Of a stretch of 40,665 nt of DNA, positions 30,622 through 39,292 are shown one piece after another. Where the stretch lies: positions 1-40,665 of the forward strand of contig JAPLYO010000026.1 in assembly GCA_026395555.1 (NCBI GenBank), written 5' to 3'. This DNA comes from Candidatus Peregrinibacteria bacterium (GTDB taxonomy: Bacteria; Patescibacteriota; Gracilibacteria; UBA1369; UBA12463). Every line of letters starts with the position of its first letter. The stretch's first letter is position 1. A program made the position numbers and the translations under genes. The notes under the pieces are model-generated. The model was not told the DNA's origin and made no database searches. It saw only the letters and a list, made by a program, of their open reading frames with translations.

Positions 30622-33054
30622 ATGTACGATGCACAACAGGTAGAGAAAAAATGGCAGAAGCGCTGGAGCGAGAAGGGTTTATATACCACCTCTCTTCACG
30701 ATCAGAAACGACCGAAGTATTACAACTTGGTCATGTTTCCTTATCCATCAGGAGATAAGTTGCATGTGGGTCACTGGTACAACTATGCGCCAGCGGACTC
30801 ATGGGGAAGATATATGCGTATGAAGGGCTTTAACGTCTTCGAGCCAATCGGTTTCGATAGTTTTGGCCTCCCTGCGGAAAATTATGCGATCAAAACAGGT
30901 ATCCATCCTACGGTAAGTATTGCGCAGAACTGCGCGAAGATGGAGGAGCAACTCTCGTTGATTGGCACGATGTATGATTGGAGTAAAAAAATTGTTACTT
31001 CGGATCCCGAGTACTATCAATGGACACAGTGGGTATTCCTGCAGTTGTATAAAAAAGGCTTGGCTTACAGGAAACGCGCACCAGTGAACTGGTGTCCTTC
31101 ATGCCAGACGGTATTGGCCAACGAACAGGTCAATGACGGAAAGTGCGATCGATGCAAAAGTGAGGTAACGAAAAAAGAACTGACCCAGTGGTTTTTCAAT
31201 ATTCGTTCGTATGCTGAAAGGTTATTGAACTTCGAGGGATTAGATTGGCCGGAAAAGACAAAATTGATGCAGCAGCATTGGATTGGGCGTAGCGAGGGCT
31301 CGACGGTTCAGTTCGAAATTTTTGGGCGTTCGGGTAAGAAGATTGAGGTCTATACGACGCGTGTAGATACACTATTTGGATGTACTTATGTCGTATTAGC
31401 TCCTGAGCATCCTTTGGTTGGCGAGATCACTGAGAAACTTTTTGAAAAAGATGTGGCCGAATATATTGAGTCGGCAAAACGTGAAACCGATATTAATCGT
31501 AGTGCTGAGGGAAGAGATAAAACCGGTGTTGAGACCGGGGCCTATGCGGTGAATCCCGTTAATGGAAAACGCGTTCCAATCTGGATCGCCGACTATGTAT
31601 TAATGACGTACGGTACCGGCGCTGTGATGGCCGTTCCAGCACATGATGAAAGGGATTTTGCTTTTGCCAAGAAATATGACCTGCCAATGATAACCGTCGT
31701 GAAGCCCCCAAGGGACAACTCTGTTGAGCCGCCTTCTGATGATAGAAGTATCGCGAAAGGTGAGGCTTTTACGGGTGATGGTGTTCTGGTAAGTTCCGGC
31801 GACTATACGGGACTGAGTAGCGAGCTAGCACGAAAAAAAATTACAGAGTTATTACATATTGATGGCTTGGCGGATTTTAAAGTGAATTATAAATTACGAG
31901 ATTGGTTGGTTTCGAGACAGCGATATTGGGGTGCCCCAATTCCAATGATCTACTGCCAAACATGCGGAGAAGTACCATTATCAGAAGAACAACTGCCAGT
32001 ATTATTGCCGGAAGATGTTGAGTTCCGACCGAAGGGCGGCAAGTCCCCGCTTGCATTTGTTGATGAGTTTATGGCGGTCAAATGCCCGACATGTGGAGGT
32101 GATGCACAGCGCGAGAGTGACACCATGGATACGTTTGTGGACTCTAGCTGGTACTTCCTTCGCTATCCCGCCGCTCGCATGAAAGATGGTCCTTTTAGCA
32201 CTGAGCTCGCAAATAAGTGGCTCCCCGTTGATATGTATATCGGTGGACCCGAACATGCGTGCATGCATCTACTCTATGCCCGATTTATCAATATGGTGAT
32301 GCATGATCTGGGATATATTGATTTCGAGGAGCCGTTCAAGCGATTGGTTCATCAGGGCTTAGTCACAAAAGATGGCGCAAAAATGTCGAAATCAAAGGGT
32401 AATGTCGTATCACCAGATGCTTTCGTTTCTCAGTACGGAAGTGATGTTTTCCGTATGTACCTCATGTTCATGGGACCATTTGAGGCTGGAGGTGACTGGA
32501 GCGATCTGGGTATTACCGGCGTAGCGCGATTCGTGGAACGATTCTGGAATTTGATGGCTGATCGAGAGGTGAATCCTGGTTTTAATGAAGCATCTTCGAA
32601 GCGAAATGTTCACAAAACGATTAAAAAAGTTACCGAAGGTATCGAAGCTTTCACGTTTAATACTGCCATTGCCGGGCTCATGGAGTTCGTCAATGAGGCG
32701 ATGAAAGTTGGTGTCACTATGGAAGATAAAAAAATGGTAACACGATTGATCGCCCCCCTTGCGCCGCATATGGCTGAAGAAATCTGGGAGTATCTTGGCG
32801 AGAAAGAAAGCATTTTTAATGCATCGTATCCAAGCTTCGATCCGGCAATGCTCATAGAAGATTCCGTAGAAATTGCCATCCAGGTAAACGGAAAAGTCCG
32901 CGGCACCGTCGTACTCGCTACGGGATGTACCAAGGATGAGGCTCTCCGCCTAGCCCGAGAACAGGAGAGCATCAAGAAATATCTCGAAGCACCGGGTGTA
33001 AGCATCAAAAAAGAGATCTATGTGCCGAATAAATTAGTAAGTTTTGTGCTTTAA
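30622..33054 (+). CDS. leuS: Leucyl-tRNA synthetase
   Basis: LeuRS charges tRNA-Leu with leucine. The 810-residue product begins MYDAQQVEKKWQKRWSEKGL. It has the class I HIGH motif as HVGH in PYPSGDKLHVGHWYNYAPAD. A zinc-type cluster is NWCPSCQTVLANEQVNDGKC. The editing domain holds YTTRVDTLFGCTYVVLAPEH and the editing Asp region YGTGAVMAVPAHDERDF. A second Cys cluster is YCQTCGEV / CPTCGGD, and the KMSKS loop is DGAKMSKSKGNVV. The C-terminal domain is complete (IQVNGKVRGTVVLATGCTKD). In the editing domain, VVKPPRDNSVEPPSDDRSIA contains the interspersed repeat also seen at 5293. This lies just before EAFTGDGVL and looks like an insertion of about a dozen residues. Confidence 0.97.
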   Translation: MYDAQQVEKKWQKRWSEKGLYTTSLHDQKRPKYYNLVMFPYPSGDKLHVGHWYNYAPADSWGRYMRMKGFNVFEPIGFDSFGLPAENYAIKTGIHPTVSIAQNCAKMEEQLSLIGTMYDWSKKIVTSDPEYYQWTQWVFLQLYKKGLAYRKRAPVNWCPSCQTVLANEQVNDGKCDRCKSEVTKKELTQWFFNIRSYAERLLNFEGLDWPEKTKLMQQHWIGRSEGSTVQFEIFGRSGKKIEVYTTRVDTLFGCTYVVLAPEHPLVGEITEKLFEKDVAEYIESAKRETDINRSAEGRDKTGVETGAYAVNPVNGKRVPIWIADYVLMTYGTGAVMAVPAHDERDFAFAKKYDLPMITVVKPPRDNSVEPPSDDRSIAKGEAFTGDGVLVSSGDYTGLSSELARKKITELLHIDGLADFKVNYKLRDWLVSRQRYWGAPIPMIYCQTCGEVPLSEEQLPVLLPEDVEFRPKGGKSPLAFVDEFMAVKCPTCGGDAQRESDTMDTFVDSSWYFLRYPAARMKDGPFSTELANKWLPVDMYIGGPEHACMHLLYARFINMVMHDLGYIDFEEPFKRLVHQGLVTKDGAKMSKSKGNVVSPDAFVSQYGSDVFRMYLMFMGPFEAGGDWSDLGITGVARFVERFWNLMADREVNPGFNEASSKRNVHKTIKKVTEGIEAFTFNTAIAGLMEFVNEAMKVGVTMEDKKMVTRLIAPLAPHMAEEIWEYLGEKESIFNASYPSFDPAMLIEDSVEIAIQVNGKVRGTVVLATGCTKDEALRLAREQESIKKYLEAPGVSIKKEIYVPNKLVSFVL
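31709..31738 (+). repeat. Short interspersed repeat, copy inside leuS
   Basis: Bases 31709-31738 match the intergenic copy at 5293-5322 at 27 of 30 positions. In the leuS frame they encode RDNSVEPPSD with flanking prolines, in a surface-type segment of the editing domain. Confidence 0.6.
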
Positions 33055-33080
33055 ATTCTGAAAATAAGGCTAGAATACGC

Positions 33081-33108
33081 TTGTGTTCTTTTCTTAATGT
33101 TGTATAAT
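33081..33108 (+). promoter_or_regulatory. Promoter of the alpha/beta hydrolase
   Basis: TTGTGT (33081-33086) and a consensus TATAAT (33103-33108) are 16 bases apart. The leader of about 29 bases is pyrimidine-rich and has no Shine-Dalgarno site. Confidence 0.65.
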
Positions 33109-33143
33109 TCACTTCCTTAGGTACTTCATCTCCCTACCTTTTT

Positions 33144-34292
33144 ATGCATGAAGGCGAACATCCCGCTCTAGGCGAAATGCCAGATGGAGTTGAGTATGGA
33201 ACAATCACTCGCGACTCTTATGCTGAAGCCGTTTCGAAGCTCTATGACTCGACGCCAACGCGTGTCGATGGAGTGCCCTATCCTCAGCTAAAAGAGGGGG
33301 CGCAGATGATCCACAACGATATGAGCTTTTCCGTGGGCGACATTGCGGGCGCGGGGCGAGTCGTCTTCTTTTCACCGAAAAACCGAAAGGCATTGAATGG
33401 CTTTCTCTTACAACAAAGTGGCTACATGCAGCTTCCAACATCCATGCTTACCGACAAAATTTTGGAGGCGCTTCTTCCTATTATGGAGTCACGTGGTATT
33501 GTTGGCGTCGCCTATGCTCACGGCGGACGTGGTAGCCCGGATCTCATTACTCATCAAGGAAGGTGGGGAGTCAAAACACTACAAGCTCATATTGCCAAGC
33601 AGGTTGCATCCATTCTTCGTGTTCTTCATCACGAGTTTGCTCATCATAATGAAAACATGTCGGAACCACCCGTCGTACTCATGGGACACAGTCAGGGTGG
33701 CCAGATTGTTGCCCATGAACTCAGTGAACCCCAGAAATATGGATTTTCTGATGGTCAGATACGAGGAGCTGCACTTATTAATTCCGTAGCACTTCCGCAT
33801 TCACAGGCGATGCTTCGCACTCCGGGATTTGTCATGGATATTGCACGACGTACCTTGCCCGATGTTATTCAATCATTTTGGAGCGGCGACGGGCTTCTCC
33901 TTCGGGATAACGACGCCTTTCGTGCGTTTCTCGGAGAGGGCGATCCGCAGAGTTCATCATCCCATCGAATGACGACGAGCACCCTTCCTGCCGAGACCGC
34001 TTGGTTCGTGCAGACACTTACGAGTGGTACCTCCCCAAAATTGAATCCTGCCGTTGTGCGCGGTATGCCCATCTCGCTCGTTACCTCTGTTGACGATCAG
34101 CTCATGGGTGCATATGCACAGAAAATGACACACAACCATGTCGTCAAAAGTGGTGCGAACACGTTGTGGCAGGAGGTTCCGGGCAGACACTTTTCTCCTA
34201 TTATGCTCACCGGAGATGAATCTATCGATAGAGTACTCGAAATAATCCGAGGAAATACCGCAGCATTCACTCATTCATTTCAAAATATGTAG
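33144..34292 (+). CDS. Alpha/beta-hydrolase fold protein
   Basis: The 382-residue product starts MHEGEHPALGEMPDGVEYGT. A nucleophile elbow GHSQGG places Ser183 after a hydrophobic strand (PPVVLMGHSQGGQIVAHELS). The likely acid is Asp316 or Asp317 in ISLVTSVDDQLMGAYAQKM, and His348 in VPGRHFSPIML would complete the triad. A lid-like helical region lies between (about residues 225-285). The first 60 residues are outside the fold. There is no signal peptide, so it is probably cytoplasmic. The substrate cannot be told: lipases, esterases and haloperoxidase-like enzymes share these features. It converges with rsmI with 6 bases between the genes. Confidence 0.78.
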   Translation: MHEGEHPALGEMPDGVEYGTITRDSYAEAVSKLYDSTPTRVDGVPYPQLKEGAQMIHNDMSFSVGDIAGAGRVVFFSPKNRKALNGFLLQQSGYMQLPTSMLTDKILEALLPIMESRGIVGVAYAHGGRGSPDLITHQGRWGVKTLQAHIAKQVASILRVLHHEFAHHNENMSEPPVVLMGHSQGGQIVAHELSEPQKYGFSDGQIRGAALINSVALPHSQAMLRTPGFVMDIARRTLPDVIQSFWSGDGLLLRDNDAFRAFLGEGDPQSSSSHRMTTSTLPAETAWFVQTLTSGTSPKLNPAVVRGMPISLVTSVDDQLMGAYAQKMTHNHVVKSGANTLWQEVPGRHFSPIMLTGDESIDRVLEIIRGNTAAFTHSFQNM

Positions 34293-34298
34293 ACGAGC

Positions 34299-35003
34299 TT
34301 ACGACTTGTAGCTCATGAGTACGACGAACTCGCCTTTGGGCGGTTTTGTTTTGAAAGCCTGTATCAGGTCGGCAAGTGAGCCGCGCATGAACTCTTCGTG
34401 CATTTTGGTAAGTTCGCGACCGAGGACGATATTCCAGTTTTCGGATGTTGAACCGAGATGCTTCTGGAGGTCTTCGAGCGTGCGGGCGATACGATGAGGA
34501 GATTCGTAAAAAATTATCGTCTCGTCGAGATCACCGGACTCCGCTTGAGCTTTCCAGGAAGTCAGGAGAGTTTGGCGGCCTTTTTTCAATGGGAGAAAGC
34601 CATAATATCGGAAGTGATGCATGGGGAGGCCGGAGGCGACGAGCGCAGCGAGGAGCGCTGATGGACCTGGTATGGGTGTGATCGTAACCTCAGCGGCGAT
34701 AGCTGCCTGAATAAGCGTATAGGCAGGATCGGAGATACCCGGCGTACCCGCATCAGAGATAAGCGCCACTGACTGTCCATCATTGAGCTTCTCTATAATC
34801 GATTGAATTTTTGAGTCGTTTGAATAGGAGTGATAACTCACGCATGGCGTCCGAATTTCATACTTGTGCAGGAGAATCGTGGCATGACGCGTGTCCTCAG
34901 CGGCAATCAGCGTCACCTCTTTCAAAATCCGTATCGCCCTCAAGGTGATATCCTCGAGATTTCCGATAGGAGTTGAGACGATATAGAGTATGCCTTTTTC
35001 CAT
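34299..35003 (-). CDS. rsmI: 16S rRNA 2'-O-methyltransferase RsmI
   Basis: RsmI methylates the ribose of C1402 in 16S rRNA, tuning the decoding centre. The 234-residue product starts MEKGILYIVSTPIGNLEDIT and shows the family blocks LKEVTLIAAEDTRHATILL, ALISDAGTPGISDPAYTL and ITPIPGPSALLAALVASGLP. Then come FRYYGFLPLKKGR, TIIFYESPHRIARTLEDL and LGRELTKMHEEFMRG. It ends soon after GEFVVLM, so the small C-terminal domain of some RsmI proteins is absent, as is common. It starts 1 base after the tsaB stop and is the last gene of the operon running from the amidase-SpoIID gene. Confidence 0.95.
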   Translation of the reverse strand: MEKGILYIVSTPIGNLEDITLRAIRILKEVTLIAAEDTRHATILLHKYEIRTPCVSYHSYSNDSKIQSIIEKLNDGQSVALISDAGTPGISDPAYTLIQAAIAAEVTITPIPGPSALLAALVASGLPMHHFRYYGFLPLKKGRQTLLTSWKAQAESGDLDETIIFYESPHRIARTLEDLQKHLGSTSENWNIVLGRELTKMHEEFMRGSLADLIQAFKTKPPKGEFVVLMSYKS

Positions 35004-35004
35004 G

Positions 35005-35841
35005 TTATCGCTTAGATTTTTTCTTTGATGACAATTTCGATGCGACCTTCTTTACGATCTTCAATACTCTTGATGGTTTCGATTTTGCCGTGATTTTTTT
35101 CTTCTGCGCAGGCTTCTGTTTTTTGGCTATTACGGGCTTTGATTTCTTTACCGGTTTTACTTTTTTTGCAGGCGCATTTTTCTCATGACGCGGAATAAGT
35201 ACTTCTTTTTTTGACTCGGTAATTACCGGCTCTTTTGCATATTTCGGTTTAGCATATTTCATATCGCCCTTTCCGGACTTTGTCATTAATTGCGCGATAG
35301 CGCTCGAGAAAGGCAAGAGGTCGGGCTCAATAATCCAGGTAACGTTTCTATGCTTATTCAGCTCGGTAAACTGTGTTGGCGTAAGTTCACCAAAAGCAGC
35401 AAAAGGTTTCTTTTTCATTTTCTTCATTTGCTTACTGAGATCGGCAAGTGTGATAATTTCATCATCAAGATAAAGATCCTGCTCGGTGATCCTCAAAAGA
35501 AGATGTGGATTGAGGGTACTCGTCTCTTCGTGAAGCCTTGTCTTCCATATTTGGCTGGTAGAAAGTTTCACCAAAGGCGCTTTGCAGGCATATGAAAGCG
35601 CATTGGCCATCGTAACTCCGACGCGCGTACCTGTAAGCGTTCCTGGACCTTCATTGATTATAATTTTTGTAAGCTTTTGCATATAAAAAGGCTCGAGCTC
35701 ATTCAAATGCTGAAGTGTTTTTGTAATAGTCTCATCTTCATTCATATTTGAGCGCCAATCGCGTTCAAACACGAGGGTATCATTTTTGAAAAGTGCGAGA
35801 TGAATTTTGTAACCAGTCGTATCGAGAGCAAGTGTGTACAT
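35005..35841 (-). CDS. tsaB: tRNA t6A37 biosynthesis protein TsaB with a lysine-rich tail
   Basis: TsaB is the inactive partner of TsaD and is needed to form threonylcarbamoyl-adenosine at position 37 of tRNAs reading ANN codons. The 278-residue product starts MYTLALDTTGYKIHLALFKN. It carries the ASKHA-fold motif EGPGTLTGTRVGVTMANAL and a conserved region up to about residue 190. The last ~85 residues are an extraordinary basic tail dominated by Lys, Pro, Ala and Ser (ESKKEVLIPRHEKNAPAKKV ... ASKLSSKKKSKR). The tail resembles histone-H1-like or RNA-binding extensions and is not part of usual TsaB. It might bind tRNA or nucleic acid. It lies 18 bases after the amidase-SpoIID gene and 1 base before rsmI. 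Confidence 0.9.
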   Translation of the reverse strand: MYTLALDTTGYKIHLALFKNDTLVFERDWRSNMNEDETITKTLQHLNELEPFYMQKLTKIIINEGPGTLTGTRVGVTMANALSYACKAPLVKLSTSQIWKTRLHEETSTLNPHLLLRITEQDLYLDDEIITLADLSKQMKKMKKKPFAAFGELTPTQFTELNKHRNVTWIIEPDLLPFSSAIAQLMTKSGKGDMKYAKPKYAKEPVITESKKEVLIPRHEKNAPAKKVKPVKKSKPVIAKKQKPAQKKKITAKSKPSRVLKIVKKVASKLSSKKKSKR

Positions 35842-35859
35842 GGGCGTATTGTAAGGAAG

Positions 35860-38800
35860 TTAGTATATTTTGTCGAGAGTGATACCTTTGTAGTAGTATT
35901 TAAGAATCTGATCGTACGTATTACCGTTTTTCGCCATGCCAAGCGCTCCGCAGCCGGACATACCAACACCATGTCCATAGCGCGTCATTCCTGCGCAATA
36001 CGGATCATCTACGGCGGGCAGATATGCAGCGTCCTGCCATCCCCAGGCCTCGCGTGCACTCAGCGTACGTCCGTTGCTCGTGGAGAAATAAGGCGCAAGC
36101 ACTATTCTTCCGAGATATTTCACGACAATACCTCTCGTGTCATCTACAGACTTTACTGAGTTTGGTGAACGCTTTTCTACGCCATAGCCACGGTATTTCT
36201 GCGTGTGCTCTGGGTCGTCGTCGAGATCATACGGCTTTCCGGGAAACTTTTTTCCTTTCCCGATGGTTGAGTAATACACGGCATAGGTACGGGCAGCGAC
36301 GATGATAGCCTTCTTCTTCTCCATTGGCTCACTATTTGGGGTTTCTGCCATACCCTTGAGATAGTCTTCAATGCCAATCTCATTAATAACACCATCATTT
36401 CGAACCTCGAGGATACCCCTAAACTCGTTGTCGTTGAGCGTTGTATCCCACTCCGGCCGACGCTCAAAATTATCAATACGCATAATGCCAGTAGAGGCAG
36501 TAGTCACAAATCGCGGGGGGCTGCTGAGCACCTGGGAAAAACTCGGTCCCGTAACGGAATATGAACTGCCGGAAGATGTTACAGCGACCTTTTCATTGGC
36601 GGAAAACGTGTGAGAGACGTTCCCTGCATCAAGTTGAAACGGGCTCGATGCGGAAATAACGGGTATCGTACCAGTAAATCCAATATGTACGCGTATTGAG
36701 CCCTGAGTGACCGTATCGGCACTTATTGGCGTATTTACTTGCGATGGCGTGGTCACGACTGGAGCAGGTATCACATTGGATACCGGAGTAGATACTGGGA
36801 TCGCCTGTGGCGCCGGAGATTGGGATTGTACCTGTTTCTTAATCGCAATCGTGCTCGCCTTTTGCGTCATCTTCACCCTGCCCATGTAGGCATCGAGCTT
36901 GAGCTTATCCGAGGCGAATGTTTTTGGAAGCTGTATCTGAAGGGCGAACGTAGCGGTCTCCCCTGGAAGCACTAGGCCCTCAACCATAGAGGATGCAATG
37001 AGTTTCGTGCGCGACACTCCTGATTTTTTGATACTTGGCGTGGATGAGGCGGTTGTCCTATCCCATGCCTGTCCTCCAATATTCCGTATTCTCATAGTAA
37101 TATTTTGCGTCGTGTCGGCTGGCGCCTCTACTCGCACCGCGCCCACGGATACTGCGGCAAAATCCTTCTGATACACAAACGTCGAGAGGTTCAAATTTTT
37201 GTCAGCCATCCATGTCACGCCCTCGACGACCGGCGTCACGGCCTGCGTAATAGTATCGTTTATGGCCGGCGCTCTGAGATTTATCGTAAATCTTCCCACC
37301 TCTCCCGGCCTAACTACCGACTGCTCAAGTAAGCCAATTCTCGGACTGCCTGATATTGCAAAATCACTGGCCTTATCTCTTGGATGATCCGTTCCCAATT
37401 TTACATTTTTATTTCCAAAATTTTGCCAGTTCACATTGCCCGTATTTTTCAAATCAATCCATGCCGTAAATCTTTCCCCTACTTTCATGGCTTTTGGCGG
37501 AAGAGAGGAGGCGACAAGCTCGTAAGAGAAGATGGCCGGTGTCGACTGGACCGATATGCTTATATATTTGTTTAATTTCGTCTTTCCATTGATTATCGGG
37601 ACGATTCTTACATTCTTCAGGCTACTCTTGAATCCTCCCGCCATTTTTACGCTAAATGTAGCGCTTTCTCCAGGATTAATTGATCGCGGTGACTCCATCG
37701 GAAATGTCAGACGACCGCTTGGCGGCAACACCTGGATATAGTCTTTCAGTGAGTCAAAATCATTCACCACGAGAGATGTTGATGCGTTCCAGGTTTGCGT
37801 TCCGGTATTTCTGATATTGACTGTGAGATTTTTTTCTTTTTCCGGATCGAGCGAGAGATAGTAGATTCCACTCTGATCATCAAAATCAAATCCCGCTTCT
37901 TTCTGTTTCTTGAATGAGGTCTCTTCGACGGTTGTTGATAGCTCGGTTTTTGCAAGTTGAGCCACGAATGGAAGCTTATCATAGAGGTTTTTCCCGGGAC
38001 ATGTCGTGGACATCACGTCTCGATGGCCGAGGATGTTGTTTGTCACCTGTCCACGGAACATGGATTTTCCCGTAGGATCAATGCCATGGATTTTTGTTTT
38101 TTCGGAGATGAGCCGAGCGAGTGCAACGAGCGAGGCGTCCGATACATCCCCTGTTTCGTAGTTACCCATAACGGAAATTCCTATAGATCCTGCATTTGAT
38201 TTTCCGGCGTGCGCCCCTATAACCCTCTCTCCTCCATATCGACCCTCATATATGTTGCCCTGCGTATCCACAACATAATTATAACCAATATCACCCCATG
38301 CTCTTCCTATCGCATGCCATTGATAAATATCTCGAATCGCCTGTTTTGGATTATTCAAATTTGCCGTCGATGCCGTGTGGTGAACGATTACCTTCGTGAC
38401 CTTTTCCGTATATTCTAACGGCCAAGAAAGGAGATCCCCTTTATCATTTGTCGTCACTTTTTTTACGATCTGAAGTTCATCCGAAAATTTATCCATATAT
38501 CCGGCATCTAATTTGACTGTTGGTGGCACCGCCTCGGTTCCTCTGTATATCCTTAAGGACTCATCGGCGCCCCATTCTGATCGTGAAATAATCTTGATAC
38601 GATCGTGCGGTATCATATCCTGCGTAATTTCGGCCGATAGATGGTCCCTAGTCTGCTGACCCTCCCGTGCGTGAATCGCGGTAATATTGATATTCGATAT
38701 TAGGGGTGTAGTTACTCCATCTCCCGTGAGCACGACCCTGTACTGATATGCCTCACTCATATTCACAGGAAGAAATGCCGATTCGGCACCAGCCTCCTGA

Positions 38801-39168
38801 TTTTGCTCGCCCTCTTCGTCCTTGTGATCGCCATCACGTGGAACGGCGTACCACTCGCTCCATACTCCATCTTGTAAAAAATGAATTTCAAATCCAATGT
38901 TTGTACCCTTTGGCACAAACTCATTCCAGGTCAACCCTACCGAAGAAAATGCTATTTTTGGTCTTATGATATCGCTTACATGTTCGCTGGAAGAGTTATA
39001 GGCTGCTGCAGGGCTCAGGGAGGCGAGCTCCCTTTTCTCCAGAGACCATTTTACGGGGAATACTTGGGTCTGCTGAGAAGGCAATGGCCCACGATATAAC
39101 GTGGCACCAGCCATCATTATTGAGGCAAGTACCACTGCTTTTATGCGATTTGGTATATTTCTCATCAT
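35860..39168 (-). CDS. Giant secreted cell-wall hydrolase: amidase_2/PGRP domain fused to SpoIID
   Basis: The 1102-residue product starts MMRNIPNRIKAVVLASIMMA with a signal peptide. After about 180 residues comes a PGRP/amidase_2 domain opened by IISRSEWGADESL. Its zinc ligands are visible: His in VTKVIVHHTAST (near 262) and His/Cys in ILGHRDVMSTTCPG, with GYNYVVDTQGNIYEGR between. Such enzymes cut the stem peptide from the glycan. Next come two or three beta-sandwich repeats with an 'N-T-G-x-x-x-W' motif (IRNTGTQTWNAST, LKNTGNVNWQNFG, IRNIGGQAWDRTT) and a Pro/Val-rich linker. The C-terminal SpoIID domain (about 900-1102) has IGIEDYLKGMAE, KAIIVAARTYAVYYSTIGKG, YFSTSNGRTLSAREAWG and GHGVGMSGCGALGMAKNG. 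SpoIID cleaves glycans that have lost their peptides. A -10 (TAAAAT) lies 8 bases before the ATG. It leads the tsaB-rsmI operon. Confidence 0.93.
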   Translation of the reverse strand: MMRNIPNRIKAVVLASIMMAGATLYRGPLPSQQTQVFPVKWSLEKRELASLSPAAAYNSSSEHVSDIIRPKIAFSSVGLTWNEFVPKGTNIGFEIHFLQDGVWSEWYAVPRDGDHKDEEGEQNQEAGAESAFLPVNMSEAYQYRVVLTGDGVTTPLISNINITAIHAREGQQTRDHLSAEITQDMIPHDRIKIISRSEWGADESLRIYRGTEAVPPTVKLDAGYMDKFSDELQIVKKVTTNDKGDLLSWPLEYTEKVTKVIVHHTASTANLNNPKQAIRDIYQWHAIGRAWGDIGYNYVVDTQGNIYEGRYGGERVIGAHAGKSNAGSIGISVMGNYETGDVSDASLVALARLISEKTKIHGIDPTGKSMFRGQVTNNILGHRDVMSTTCPGKNLYDKLPFVAQLAKTELSTTVEETSFKKQKEAGFDFDDQSGIYYLSLDPEKEKNLTVNIRNTGTQTWNASTSLVVNDFDSLKDYIQVLPPSGRLTFPMESPRSINPGESATFSVKMAGGFKSSLKNVRIVPIINGKTKLNKYISISVQSTPAIFSYELVASSLPPKAMKVGERFTAWIDLKNTGNVNWQNFGNKNVKLGTDHPRDKASDFAISGSPRIGLLEQSVVRPGEVGRFTINLRAPAINDTITQAVTPVVEGVTWMADKNLNLSTFVYQKDFAAVSVGAVRVEAPADTTQNITMRIRNIGGQAWDRTTASSTPSIKKSGVSRTKLIASSMVEGLVLPGETATFALQIQLPKTFASDKLKLDAYMGRVKMTQKASTIAIKKQVQSQSPAPQAIPVSTPVSNVIPAPVVTTPSQVNTPISADTVTQGSIRVHIGFTGTIPVISASSPFQLDAGNVSHTFSANEKVAVTSSGSSYSVTGPSFSQVLSSPPRFVTTASTGIMRIDNFERRPEWDTTLNDNEFRGILEVRNDGVINEIGIEDYLKGMAETPNSEPMEKKKAIIVAARTYAVYYSTIGKGKKFPGKPYDLDDDPEHTQKYRGYGVEKRSPNSVKSVDDTRGIVVKYLGRIVLAPYFSTSNGRTLSAREAWGWQDAAYLPAVDDPYCAGMTRYGHGVGMSGCGALGMAKNGNTYDQILKYYYKGITLDKIY

Positions 39169-39215
39169 TTTGCTTTATTTTACGCCGTTATTCAGCTTCA
39201 AACCACAACTTACAC

Positions 39216-39244
39216 TTTACTGAACATTGTGATTTTGGTATAGT
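39216..39244 (+). promoter_or_regulatory. Promoter of the 423-residue unknown gene
   Basis: TTTACT (39216-39221) and TATAGT (39239-39244) are 17 bases apart; the leader is about 42 bases and pyrimidine-rich. Confidence 0.55.
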
Positions 39245-39292
39245 AGCAATACATTTGCCTCCCTTTCATTCTGTTATTGATTCTTCCCGTTC

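Noticed and set aside
36515..36545. Another copy of the interspersed repeat near CTGCTGAGCACC in the SpoIID fusion gene
   Set aside because: Only an 8-9 base match; the flanks do not follow the repeat.
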